From: WRGT01 sp964450405 | GTDB lineage: Bacteria; Spirochaetota; UBA4802; UBA5550 | Direction of reading: 5' to 3' | Length of the DNA stretch: 64,000 nt | NCBI GenBank assembly: GCA_964450405.1 | Contig: CAYVCQ010000004.1 | Span: 1 to 64,000 of the forward strand | Part shown: positions 1 through 8,551 of the stretch, piece after piece | Position numbering within the stretch: the first letter of the stretch is position 1 | How the letters are laid out: each line of letters starts with the position of its first letter | The notes under the pieces: generated by a model | What the model was told of the DNA's origin: nothing | Database searches by the model: none | Seen by the model: the letters and a program-made list of their open reading frames with translations, nothing else | Translations under genes and position numbers: made by a program

Positions 1-140
1 TCTATTTTCTCTGAATTTAGAAGTTTATCAGGAAGTGTTTCGTTAATCTCATCATAAGTTACTTCATTATTAGCTTTGCCGATTTCTATTAATTTTTTTA
101 CTTCTACAATGTTTTCAATTACCAGATCACTTTTGCTCAT
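1..140 (-). CDS. rpoD: RNA polymerase primary sigma factor RpoD, N-terminal fragment
   Basis: The first 46 codons of a minus-strand gene run off the left edge of the window. The peptide starts MSKSDLVIENIVEVKKLI and continues with IEIGKANNEVTYDEINETLP, which matches sigma-70 region 1.1 (the family pattern is close to LIxxGKxxGxLTYDEINxxLP). Region 1.1 keeps free primary sigma factor from binding promoter DNA. The gene lies 62 bp downstream of dnaG on the same strand, the usual dnaG-rpoD order of the macromolecular synthesis operon. The core promoter-recognition regions are outside the window, so the assignment rests on region 1.1 and on synteny. Confidence 0.85.
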   Translation of the reverse strand, partial: MSKSDLVIENIVEVKKLIEIGKANNEVTYDEINETLPDKLLNSEKI

Positions 141-202
141 ATTCTGTTTTTAACCTGTTATATAAGATTTTGATCGTTACTTAATACATTTAAACAGTCT
201 GA

Positions 203-2002
203 TTAACCGTTTTTAAGAGTTCCTCTGTTGTAAATGTAGTTAGAGAGTTTTTCTTTTTCACGCCTTAAAATTTCAATTTCAGCAAGATACTCCAGCCTGT
301 CACTACCGGAATTCTTTACTTTTTCAACATATTCAGTAATTTTTTTATCGATGTTGTGCAATTTTAAGTTAACATAAATTTCTGTGTATGCGGCTTTTGG
401 ATCTTCTACTGATGCTTCTTTTTGAATTGTACTATTCAAAAAATCCATTTCTAATCCTTTGGTGAAAAAGTCAAATATTTTATCTACTCTAAGTTCATTT
501 TCTGTATTATACAACTTTGATATTACTGTAAATATACCTTTTGAAAGAGGATCGGGAATATCTTCAGGTGAAAAATCGATAAGTACGTCGCCAGTGATTT
601 CAGGATAATGAATCAGTAAATGAATCAGGTCGCGATAAGCTCTTGTTTCATAGCGTAGAACCTCACCCTTTTTGCTCTTTTCTCCATTTGTAATTTTTCC
701 GCCATCTATATATCTTTTATAATCAGCCCGTATTGCCTCTTCTTTAATTTTCAAAGTCTGGCTGAGTTTGGTCAGATATGAGCTTTTCTCCGCTTCCGTT
801 GACTTGGTGGTATCGGCTGAATATGAAATGTTTTTAATAATTTCAAAAAGCTCTCCCAATATAGAAACATTGTCTTTACCTCTATTTCTTTCAAGGACGT
901 TGCGGATTTTGAAATCTACGGGCTTTTCCGCAGAATCGATAACTGCCATTAATTCGCGGACACCTTTTTTTAAAATAAAATCGAATGGATCATCCTGCGG
1001 GAGAACAGCAATTTTGATGTCCACATTGAAAAGCTTCGAAGTTTCAATTGATTTTATGGATGCGTTAATTCCTGCGGAATCTGAATCGAAAAGCATTATT
1101 ACTTCAGTGCATAGCTGGGAGAGAATCTTAATGTGGTTTTCAGTAAGAGCGGTTCCTAGAGGTGCTACAACATTCTTCACGCCGTTCTGGTGGCATCCTA
1201 TGACATCGAGGTAGCCTTCTACTATTATAGCTCTGTCAAGTTCCTTTATATCATTCTGGGCGAAGTTTAGACCATATAATACATTTCTTTTCTGATATAC
1301 CTCGGATTCCGGGGAATTGAGATACTTTGGCTGATTTTCATTTGATATCGCACGGCCGCCGAATGCGATAACATTGTTGCTCCTGTCAAAAATAGGGAAA
1401 ATAACTCTATTTCTAAATTTATCATAATAGCTTCCCTGATATTTCTGTGATTTGCCTATAAGACCTATTTTTTCAGCAAGATCTAGATCTGCTTTATTTT
1501 TTTTTAAATTAGCAGATAATCTGTCCCAGGAATCAGGAGAAAATCCGATTTTAAAAGAATCAATCGCATCTTCAGAAACACCACGGTTTGTTATATATTT
1601 TTTTCCGGCTGAACCATCTCCAGATGCAAGGTAGGCCTGGTAAAAACTCATTGCATATTTGTTTATTCTTCTAATCGCCGGTATTACAGCAGATGTTTCA
1701 TCGTTCTCATCACTAATATCTATACCTGCTATATCAGCAATTCTTTTGACACTCTCTATAAAACTGATATTTTCAATTTTTGAGATGAAAGTAAAAATAT
1801 TTCCACCGACATTGCATCCAAAACATTGAAAAATCTGTTTGTCGGGAGATATTGAAAAAGATGGAGTTTTTTCTTTATGAAATGGACAGAGTCCTGTGTA
1901 GTTCTTCCCCTTTTTTTTAAGAGAAGGAATATATCTTGAAGCTACATCTTCAAGTAGTACACTGTCTCTGATTTTTTCTATTATTTCTTTTTCAAGATAC
2001 AA
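203..2002 (-). CDS. dnaG: DNA primase DnaG
   Basis: Synthesises the RNA primers for chromosome replication at the fork. The N-terminal CHC2 zinc finger is clear: C39 and H42 (LCPFHKEKTPSF) with C60 and C63 (QCFGCNVGGN). A primase core follows, then the TOPRIM domain at about residues 255-345 with the acidic motifs IIVEGYLDVIG and MLFDSDSAG and the glycine-rich segment APLGTALT. The C-terminal part, from about residue 430, is the weakly conserved helicase-interacting region. At 599 residues the length is normal. The gene precedes rpoD on the same strand. rpsU, the usual first gene of this operon, is not adjacent; a divergent DUF4015 gene lies upstream instead. Confidence 0.97.
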   Translation of the reverse strand: MYLEKEIIEKIRDSVLLEDVASRYIPSLKKKGKNYTGLCPFHKEKTPSFSISPDKQIFQCFGCNVGGNIFTFISKIENISFIESVKRIADIAGIDISDENDETSAVIPAIRRINKYAMSFYQAYLASGDGSAGKKYITNRGVSEDAIDSFKIGFSPDSWDRLSANLKKNKADLDLAEKIGLIGKSQKYQGSYYDKFRNRVIFPIFDRSNNVIAFGGRAISNENQPKYLNSPESEVYQKRNVLYGLNFAQNDIKELDRAIIVEGYLDVIGCHQNGVKNVVAPLGTALTENHIKILSQLCTEVIMLFDSDSAGINASIKSIETSKLFNVDIKIAVLPQDDPFDFILKKGVRELMAVIDSAEKPVDFKIRNVLERNRGKDNVSILGELFEIIKNISYSADTTKSTEAEKSSYLTKLSQTLKIKEEAIRADYKRYIDGGKITNGEKSKKGEVLRYETRAYRDLIHLLIHYPEITGDVLIDFSPEDIPDPLSKGIFTVISKLYNTENELRVDKIFDFFTKGLEMDFLNSTIQKEASVEDPKAAYTEIYVNLKLHNIDKKITEYVEKVKNSGSDRLEYLAEIEILRREKEKLSNYIYNRGTLKNG

Positions 2003-2070
2003 TTTATATAACCGCCAGCCTTATCTGTAATTGTTTTAATAGTGTATGCGAATATCTTCTATGAGGCACA

Positions 2071-2098
2071 ATTATGCAAATTAAGAGAGAATCTGCAA
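2071..2098 (-). promoter_or_regulatory. Possible sigma-70 promoter for dnaG-rpoD
   Basis: On the minus strand, TTGCAG (complement of 2093-2098) and CATAAT (complement of 2071-2076) are separated by 16 bases, about 70 bases upstream of the dnaG start. Both hexamers match consensus at five and four or five positions. This is sequence resemblance only; the region is AT-rich, so chance matches are likely. Confidence 0.35.
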
Positions 2099-2258
2099 TA
2101 TGATTGGTGTTTTTTAAATGCGGCATTGATAACTAATTCATATAGCCTGTTATATGTCAATAATACAACAAATTATTTTTGACAAAAGAACAATAAAATT
2201 CAAATGTAGTTTTTCCATAATGTCGATATATCAATAAACAGAATAATTTGAGGTAAAA

Positions 2259-3263
2259 ATGAAGAAAATTCTAATCATCTTTTCAGCTGTCGTTGTATTA
2301 TTTGCAGCAGGTACAATTGCTATTAACTATATAAGTGCTGAAAATGTTAAATCAGATGGTAATACATCTACATTAATAAAAGGTAATGTAAAATCTCCAA
2401 TTTTGAATCAGGAAAATAAATATCCTGAATTTTATCGTGGAATTTATCTCACAGTCACTTCGGCAAACAGTATGGCTAAACTTAAAGAGTTTACTGAAAG
2501 ATCCAAAGCTTCAAATATAAATACATTTGTTCTCGATGTTCAAAGTTCTAAACTTGCTAAGTGTATAATTCCGGCAGAAAATGTTCAATATTGCAAAGAT
2601 AATGGTATTCATCCAATTGCCAGAATAGTGATATTTCCTGATGGTTTAAAAAACTGGCCGGTTTCAGATGAATACATTCAGGAAAAACTTGAAATAGCAG
2701 AAAGTGCATGTATTAACGGTTTTACTGAAATTCAATTTGATTATATAAGATTCAATGATTCAAACTCAAATAAGAGTCTTAAGATAAAAGATAGATATGC
2801 ATTTATTGAAGGCTTTATACTTAAAGCTAAAGAGCATCTTAAGAAATACAATGTTCGAATTGCAGCTGACATTTTTGGCCGTATACCGTTAAATGATGAT
2901 GATATCATCGGTCAGAAAATGGAGAGCCTCGATAAAGTAGTCGATGTCATATGTCCAATGGCCTATCCGTCTCACTATACATGGAGTAAGAAACTTCAGA
3001 AAGATCCATATTTCACGGTTCTGCAGACTTCTAAAAGGGCAAAATCACGTGTTAAAAACGCTCATATTGTTTCGTGGATACAGGCTTTTAAAATGAAGCT
3101 TTATGATATGCCATATGATAAGTATATAAATGAACAAATTAAAGCGACTCATGATGCAGGTATAAGCGGTTATCTTTTATGGAATGCACGGCAGGATTAT
3201 GATGTTCCATTCAAAGTGGTAAAAAATTTCTACGACAGGAATACTCAACTGGCTAAGAAGTAA
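2259..3263 (+). CDS. DUF4015 putative glycoside hydrolase-fold protein, membrane-anchored or secreted
   Basis: A TIM-barrel-like protein of the DUF4015 family (putative glycoside hydrolase). The motifs include RGIYLTVTSANSMAKLKEF near residues 60-80, NTFVLDVQ, FTEIQFDYIRFND near 165 and AADIFGR...VICPMAYPSHY. The N-terminus is a signal peptide or membrane anchor (residues 1-26, KKILIIFSAVVVLFAAGTIA). Substrates of the family are not established; the fold suggests polysaccharide binding or cleavage outside the cytoplasm. The ORF starts after a good ribosome-binding site (GAGGT five bases upstream) and ends just before a terminator hairpin, so it is probably monocistronic. It is divergent from dnaG. 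Confidence 0.85.
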   Translation: MKKILIIFSAVVVLFAAGTIAINYISAENVKSDGNTSTLIKGNVKSPILNQENKYPEFYRGIYLTVTSANSMAKLKEFTERSKASNINTFVLDVQSSKLAKCIIPAENVQYCKDNGIHPIARIVIFPDGLKNWPVSDEYIQEKLEIAESACINGFTEIQFDYIRFNDSNSNKSLKIKDRYAFIEGFILKAKEHLKKYNVRIAADIFGRIPLNDDDIIGQKMESLDKVVDVICPMAYPSHYTWSKKLQKDPYFTVLQTSKRAKSRVKNAHIVSWIQAFKMKLYDMPYDKYINEQIKATHDAGISGYLLWNARQDYDVPFKVVKNFYDRNTQLAKK

Positions 3264-3280
3264 ATAAAATCAAAATAATT

Positions 3281-3307
3281 AAAACCGGTTAATAGCCGGT
3301 TTTTTTA
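3281..3307 (+). terminator. Rho-independent terminator of the DUF4015 gene
   Basis: AAAACCGG and CCGGTTTT pair around a seven-base loop, followed by a run of seven T. The hairpin begins 17 bases after the stop codon. Its T-run overlaps the end of the convergent lipoprotein gene at 3305. Confidence 0.9.
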
Positions 3308-3751
3308 TTCTGCTGTCATACTGTATGATGCTATACCTGATTTTGAGGATTTCAATTTTACTTTAACAATTTTATCTTCTTCAATATTTATGTATATAAA
3401 ATCAGGTTTCGGCTGATCTATATTATTCATTTTAACATAACGCCCCAGACTTTCATTTAATACCCACTTCTCAACTTTTATCAAATGCCTGTTTGGTGCA
3501 AGTTTTGCATCAAACTCTTTCTCCTGAGACTCAAGACCGGTGTTGGTTCTGCCGGATTCAATTTTATCTATATAAACAGTGTAATAGCACCTTCTATCAT
3601 TTTCCGGATTTTCTATATCTGCATCGTGTATGGAAATAAAAAAGTTAGTATTACCCGTGTTTTTTCTAATTTTTTCATTTTCAGTTGTACTGCAGCCGAA
3701 TACAATCAGGCTTACAATGATAAAATAAAATTTGAAACTGTGATTTTTCAT
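3305..3751 (-). CDS. Small hypothetical lipoprotein
   Basis: No family recognised. The 148-residue protein has a signal peptide ending in a lipobox-like VFGC with the acyl-accepting cysteine at C20, then STTENEKIRKNTG. The rest is a mixed, probably beta-rich domain (FFISIHDADI, YYTVYIDKIE, IVKVKLKSSK). It is probably anchored in a membrane facing the periplasm or the outside. Its ATG overlaps the stop of the upstream PPC-repeat lipoprotein by four bases, so the two are almost certainly co-transcribed and translationally coupled, which suggests a shared role. Confidence 0.75.
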   Translation of the reverse strand: MKNHSFKFYFIIVSLIVFGCSTTENEKIRKNTGNTNFFISIHDADIENPENDRRCYYTVYIDKIESGRTNTGLESQEKEFDAKLAPNRHLIKVEKWVLNESLGRYVKMNNIDQPKPDFIYINIEEDKIVKVKLKSSKSGIASYSMTAE

Positions 3752-5307
3752 AAATCCTCGATAGTGATAGTATAAGGAGATTCAAAATTATCTGTTAAAG
3801 GTTCTATGATTATAAATCCTTTTTTGTCAAATATTTCGATAAAGGATATTTCCGCATCGGAGTCTACATCTTTTGATTTAATTATAAAACCCAGCGAATC
3901 AGTTGTAGATACCCTGATTTTACCATCTTTTACACCTTTCACTATTATCTTCACTTTCTTTTTTTCTTCAGATTTGATAAGATAATAATCGATGTCGTTT
4001 TTATAAGTAATAAAACCGGTTATTTTTTTATCTAAAAAATTTGCAGTTGCTTTTGTATTATTCGGTTCTACATCAAGTAATTCATTTGAATCATACTTTT
4101 CAATATCAAGAGTATATCGTGAGTCAGCTGCGGAAAGCGATGATGCTGAGATAGATATATATATAGAATTCTTAATTAAAAAATAAGGTATATGTTCCTG
4201 TTCTCCCGGACCGGCATTATTTATTTCAAATAATTTATTCCGATTGTTGTCATATATCTTCATAATGATATTAAGACCGTCACTTCCAGCACATTTGATT
4301 TTATAAAACTTGTTATTGAATGGAGGAGTAAATTGAAAGAAATCCTGATCACTTGTTCCGTTGATTTTGCCGCTTATAATGTTGTTTGATATTACATTAG
4401 ACTTTTCAAAACTATTATTCGGTTCAAGTTCAGAATTCTGATCGTATGTTTTATAATCAAGTTTCAGTTCGTAGGGATTCTCATGATTAAACAGGAAATT
4501 TTTAGAGCTTACCTGCAGATAATAAGTTCCCGATTCTTTGATTCCGAAATCTGAAATCATTTCCCCTTCTCCTGTACCCGCACTGTCAACAGTCAGAAGC
4601 TCTTCCATACCGCTATTTAAAATTGTAATCATTGAATCAACACCGCTTACTCCGGATAATTTTAAATCGATCAAAGCAGGAATATTATCTGAAATATTAA
4701 TATTGAATTTGTACCAGTCAATCTCCTTCATTTTATTTTTTTCGTCGTTATTCAGGTTATTCTGTGCAGGTGAAAAATAACCAAGAGTAATAGATTTATC
4801 TCCAATTTCTGTTGCAGAATTCAAATTATCATTAGGCTCTTTTTCTTCATTAAGAAAAGATCTTGATGTGATCATTAATGTATATGGAGTTTCAGTATTA
4901 CCTTTTTTAATGTCCCGGCTTCCGTGGGTAATAGTAAAAATATATTGACCGGATTGAACATAAAGATTTGCAAATGTTTCCGGGGCGGACTTCCTATTGT
5001 CATCTATTACTTTGAGCAGCTGAGGTTTTGGATTATCGTTTTTATAGATATAGATTGCATGATTTACTCCTTTTATTCCGCTTAATTCAATTTTGAGAAT
5101 CTGTTCTTCATTGACATTCATAATAAAATTATCAATATCATTTTCACTATCGAGATAACCAGTAATTGCTTTATTGATCTCTATTGGATTTGCATTAGTA
5201 AACGTATTATTTGGTTCAATTTCAGAGCTTTTAGTCAGCTTACATGAAATTATAAAAGAAAAAAATATAATCAATAATATTGACTTTTTATAGCCATTCA
5301 TAAACAT
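3748..5307 (-). CDS. Lipoprotein with four PPC-like (pre-peptidase C-terminal) domains
   Basis: A 519-residue lipoprotein made almost entirely of repeats. The signal peptide ends at C22 (FIISC). Four copies of a PPC-type domain begin with E-P-N-N/D at about residues 31, 157, 295 and 414. Each copy continues with an ALxI.xxITGxI.xxxDxDxF-like segment (for example ENDIDNFIM, EIDWYKF, TSDQDFFQF and KNDIDYYLI). Such beta-sandwich domains normally sit at the C-terminus of secreted proteases and collagenases and help binding or secretion; here no protease is attached. The protein is therefore probably a surface adhesion or scaffold lipoprotein. A second start at M3 is possible. The gene heads a two-gene operon with the small lipoprotein gene downstream. 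Confidence 0.85.
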   Translation of the reverse strand: MFMNGYKKSILLIIFFSFIISCKLTKSSEIEPNNTFTNANPIEINKAITGYLDSENDIDNFIMNVNEEQILKIELSGIKGVNHAIYIYKNDNPKPQLLKVIDDNRKSAPETFANLYVQSGQYIFTITHGSRDIKKGNTETPYTLMITSRSFLNEEKEPNDNLNSATEIGDKSITLGYFSPAQNNLNNDEKNKMKEIDWYKFNINISDNIPALIDLKLSGVSGVDSMITILNSGMEELLTVDSAGTGEGEMISDFGIKESGTYYLQVSSKNFLFNHENPYELKLDYKTYDQNSELEPNNSFEKSNVISNNIISGKINGTSDQDFFQFTPPFNNKFYKIKCAGSDGLNIIMKIYDNNRNKLFEINNAGPGEQEHIPYFLIKNSIYISISASSLSAADSRYTLDIEKYDSNELLDVEPNNTKATANFLDKKITGFITYKNDIDYYLIKSEEKKKVKIIVKGVKDGKIRVSTTDSLGFIIKSKDVDSDAEISFIEIFDKKGFIIIEPLTDNFESPYTITIEDL

Positions 5308-5603
5308 TCCTTCCTATTGGGCGCAGTCATATATTAAGAAACTTATAAACATGCTCCATGATGCATTTTAAAGCCTCTCAGAGGTCACAGAAGCAACATG
5401 ATGCAGCTTTGATGAAGATATGAAAGTGTTTATAAATTAAATTAGTAATAAAAAATTAAGTCAATTAGATTTTTCATGTTAACTATTAACAGTCTGAAAA
5501 TCGACAACTTTATTTATAACCAGGGATGGTACTTCGTTAAACGGAGAAATTTTTTATAACGTCCTATGTAGAGCAGATAAATTTAATGATACGAGGTTTA
5601 TAA
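5308..5603. other. Divergent intergenic region with a symmetrical repeat arrangement
   Basis: No gene is seen here. The region separates the divergent PPC lipoprotein and rRNA methyltransferase genes. It holds a nine-base direct repeat CATGATGCA at 5357-5365 and 5397-5405, exactly 40 bases apart. Between them is the palindrome CCTCTCAGAGG at 5374-5384. Flanking both are the perfect inverted arms TTATAAAC (5343-5350) and GTTTATAA (5428-5435). This could be an operator region or a small repeat element; I cannot tell which. Confidence 0.4.
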
Positions 5604-6728
5604 ATGAAGATACTAATTGAGAATATTGCTTTTGGAGGATATGGAGTAGGACGTATAGATGGGAAAGCGATTTTTGTCGATTATGCACTTCCCGGTGATG
5701 AACTTGATATTGAGATTTACGATCATAGAAAGAATTTTTCTTTTGCAAGATGTTTGGATGTTTTAAATCCATCTGAAAAAAGAATAAAATCCCCATGTCC
5801 AAATTTTGGAATTTGCGGAGGATGTTCATATCTAAACTTGAATTATCAGGAAGAAATCGGTTTTAAAAAATCAATTTTAAAAGATCAGTTGAAAAGAATT
5901 GCCTCCGTTGAACTCGAAGCTGATATAAAAATTGTATCTGATGAAAGATATAAATACAGAAGTCACGCCAGCATTAAGTGTGATGGAATTTCTCCGGGAT
6001 TTTACGGGAGAAATAGTAACAATATAATTCAATTCCCGGAAACCGGATGTATGTTAATGGCGCAAAGTTTAACTGCAGGAATAAAATCTTCAAATGTAAA
6101 AGAGCTTATTGGAGATGTAAAAATTGCTGAAAACTGGAAAGAAACTTTTTTTTACGACAATACTGGTAATGAAATTATTGAAGAGAAAACAGGAGAGTTT
6201 TTTTACAGACGGGGTATAAACAGTTTCTTCCAGAGCAACAAATTCCTGAGAAAACAGATGTTAGATTTAGTATGCAGTTACAGCGAGTTAAATGATAAAG
6301 ATGAGTTTACTGATATATGTGCAGGCTGCGGTTTTTTTACTATACCTCTTTCAAAAATGGCTTCACATGGATCAGGATATGATATTGACAAAAGAAGTAT
6401 TCAATATGCTAATTCAAATGCTTCCTTAAATAAATGCAGTAATATAAAATTCTTTTCTTTATCTGAAGCGGATATTAATCCTGTACGATTGAATCCTAAA
6501 ACGGTAGTTATTGATCCTCCAAGAAGCGGTATATCGAAGAAAGGAAGAAGAACGATAAATGCATTAAATCCTGAAATTATAGTGTATGTTTCATGTAATC
6601 CCTCGACATATTCAAGAGATATTATAGACTTTATAAAAAATGGATACAAAATCAGTGAAATCACTCTTATTGATATGTTTCCCTGTACTCATCACATCGA
6701 AATAGTCAGCAAACTTGTAAAAAACTAA
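5604..6728 (+). CDS. rlmD: 23S rRNA (uracil-C5)-methyltransferase, RlmD/TrmA family
   Basis: SAM-dependent 5-methyluridine methyltransferase of the RlmD/RlmCD/TrmA family. An N-terminal TRAM domain (residues 1-45, IAFGGYGVGRIDGKAIFVDY) is followed by a 4Fe-4S cluster site (C65, C71, C74, with a fourth at C149). The Rossmann methyltransferase domain has ICAGCGFFTIPL for SAM binding. The active-site motifs are VIDPPRSGI and VSCNPSTYSRD, where C331 would be the catalytic nucleophile. At 374 residues it is a little short for the family but has all the signature parts. The start follows a GAGG site. Whether it acts on U1939, U747 or tRNA cannot be decided from sequence, so the symbol is tentative. 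Confidence 0.85.
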   Translation: MKILIENIAFGGYGVGRIDGKAIFVDYALPGDELDIEIYDHRKNFSFARCLDVLNPSEKRIKSPCPNFGICGGCSYLNLNYQEEIGFKKSILKDQLKRIASVELEADIKIVSDERYKYRSHASIKCDGISPGFYGRNSNNIIQFPETGCMLMAQSLTAGIKSSNVKELIGDVKIAENWKETFFYDNTGNEIIEEKTGEFFYRRGINSFFQSNKFLRKQMLDLVCSYSELNDKDEFTDICAGCGFFTIPLSKMASHGSGYDIDKRSIQYANSNASLNKCSNIKFFSLSEADINPVRLNPKTVVIDPPRSGISKKGRRTINALNPEIIVYVSCNPSTYSRDIIDFIKNGYKISEITLIDMFPCTHHIEIVSKLVKN

Positions 6729-7183
6729 ATATAACCGTAAAGCAGAATGTTAATTAATCTTGCAACAAAATAAGATCCAACTAAAAGAAAGAAAGGCATG
6801 GTTAGAAAAAGTGTCAGAAATTCCTGTTTGTTAATTAGTCCACCGGGGTAGACTTTTTTTCCGAAAAAATTAATGGTATAAAACTGCGGATCTTTCGATC
6901 TTCTGTAGATTTTCATTATAGTAGTAATTTTTATAAAAAGAATGAAGATAAGAATAAAACCGGACATTACCCATAGTATAAATCTGATATCAACTTTAGC
7001 GAATGAAGATGAATCTCTCAGAATAACAACGCTTGTGATAACCATAAGAACAGTATTAATGATGAAGGTCCCCAGAAATACTGTGTAATAACTTTCACTT
7101 TTTGTAGAAAGATACTGAATTATTACAAGAATCTGAAGACAGAAGGAAAATGAAAGTGTTATTAGTAATATTGATATAAACAT
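6725..7183 (-). CDS. Hypothetical integral membrane protein with four helices
   Basis: No family recognised. The 152-residue protein has four strong hydrophobic segments, near residues 1-22, 36-54, 66-90 and 125-148, with a basic cytoplasmic-type loop (KIYRRSKDPQFY) between the third and fourth. It ends convergently with the methyltransferase gene, sharing four bases at the stop codons. Its size and topology resemble small inner-membrane proteins of unknown function. Confidence 0.7.
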   Translation of the reverse strand: MFISILLITLSFSFCLQILVIIQYLSTKSESYYTVFLGTFIINTVLMVITSVVILRDSSSFAKVDIRFILWVMSGFILIFILFIKITTIMKIYRRSKDPQFYTINFFGKKVYPGGLINKQEFLTLFLTMPFFLLVGSYFVARLINILLYGYI

Positions 7184-7367
7184 AAAATGCTTTCCAACTT
7201 TGGAGTGTCAATAATTCTAAATCTTTTAACGGGATCAAAGTGCAATTGCACGAAGAACACTTCTTAGAGCACTCTTCGTTTACAGATCACTCCCTTTTGG
7301 GAAAATATATTTTTTACACCTTATGTTTATTATTTTAAGAATAAAATGTCAAGAAAGTATTATTGAA

Positions 7368-8429
7368 CTATTCGTGTGGTTTAATAATTTCAAGAGCCTT
7401 CTGGTTAGATGGATCCGATTCGGCTGCTTTTCTAGCGTAATATAATCCTTTCTCTTTATTATTGTGTTTAAGGTAAAGCTCTGATAATCGGATGTTTGCT
7501 CCAGGATGAGATTTATCCAGCTCCAGTACTTTAAGGAACATATCTCTTGCCAGTTTTTCATCATCAAGAGAATTCTCTATACTGCGATAATAAAATTCTC
7601 CCAGAAGATAATTTACATCAACGGATTTTTTATGAACTTTCAGTGCCTCTTTGCAGAATTTGATACCTTCCTTTCTGAACTTAACCCTGTTCTCGAAGAG
7701 ATTAATATTTTTATATGCTTCAATTGCTCTTATTTCCGCAAGAGATTTCAGAAGAATAAATCGGTCTTCATTATCATATAAACTGCTGATACTCTTATAA
7801 GCAACGATCAATTCGGCATAAGCGAAATTATAGATTTCATCTTTATAATAAACAAGTCCAAGTGCAAGTCTTGGTGCTGGATTACTTTTATCCATCTCAA
7901 TAGCTTTTTTATATTCTGCAATTGCTTTACCTGTGTCGCCGGTTCTATAGTAATAATCGCCACGAGATTTAAAAATGAATGAATCTCCCGCTTTTTTATC
8001 AGTAACCGCTCTTACAACACGATATCCATTGTTGCTAAGTTTAAAACTTCCGTAGCCGATCAGCATATCACCCATTGTTTTATTATCGAAGATATATTTC
8101 ACCTGAAGTTTGGATACCACTATGTTGTTCGGATCGATTACATAAAGTGTATTATCAGTATGAAGTCCTTCATTATCTATAAGTCTAACTGTTACCTTTG
8201 TTCTATCCTGCAGTGCGCCTGATAATTCATTCTCGGGGAGTTCTTCACTTGTGGATATTGATATGATTTTACCTTTAACCTGAGCATCCTGCCCTACTTT
8301 ATCACTATATGAAAAAAATATTTTAGTCTTTAAATTATCATCCTCATATTTTAAATTAGCCGAAAGGGGTAAGCTTATAAGCAATACGGCGTTTAATATC
8401 AGGAAGTTTTTTAATTTCTTTTTAAACAT
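7368..8429 (-). CDS. Secreted TPR-repeat protein
   Basis: A tetratricopeptide-repeat protein, probably periplasmic. I chose the start at 8429 rather than an upstream in-frame ATG at 8507. The 8429 start is preceded by AAAGG and opens directly with a signal peptide (MFKKKLKNFLILNAVLLISL, cleavage after PLSA). The N-terminal half (about residues 20-145) is a beta-rich domain of unknown type. It is followed by TPR units such as GDYYYRTGDTGKAIAEYKKA, SVDVNYLLGEFYYRS and ANIRLSELYLKHNNKEKGLY. TPRs bind partner proteins or peptides. The gene lies directly downstream of the LysM-M23 peptidase gene and is probably co-expressed, hinting at a role in envelope maintenance. Confidence 0.8.
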   Translation of the reverse strand: MFKKKLKNFLILNAVLLISLPLSANLKYEDDNLKTKIFFSYSDKVGQDAQVKGKIISISTSEELPENELSGALQDRTKVTVRLIDNEGLHTDNTLYVIDPNNIVVSKLQVKYIFDNKTMGDMLIGYGSFKLSNNGYRVVRAVTDKKAGDSFIFKSRGDYYYRTGDTGKAIAEYKKAIEMDKSNPAPRLALGLVYYKDEIYNFAYAELIVAYKSISSLYDNEDRFILLKSLAEIRAIEAYKNINLFENRVKFRKEGIKFCKEALKVHKKSVDVNYLLGEFYYRSIENSLDDEKLARDMFLKVLELDKSHPGANIRLSELYLKHNNKEKGLYYARKAAESDPSNQKALEIIKPHE

Positions 8430-8509
8430 TATTTTACCTTTTATAATGAGAAACTGTTGCAAAACAGAATTCTTCATTGAAAAATCGAAGATCAAAATTA
8501 TGAACACAA

Positions 8510-8551
8510 TTAACCCTTTAAAATCCTACTTTAATATTCTTAAAGGGTTAA
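8510..8551. repeat. Perfect 12-bp inverted repeat spanning the M23 peptidase stop codon
   Basis: TTAACCCTTTAA at 8510-8521 and TTAAAGGGTTAA at 8540-8551 are perfectly complementary with an 18-base loop that contains the stop codon of the peptidase gene. No T-run follows on the minus strand, so it is not a standard terminator. It could attenuate or stabilise the transcript between the peptidase and TPR genes. Confidence 0.6.

Noticed and set aside
768..1214. A 148-codon ORF antisense to dnaG
   Set aside because: It lies wholly within the well-supported primase gene on the other strand and has no family resemblance or ribosome-binding site. Other long antisense ORFs in the window were rejected in the same way.
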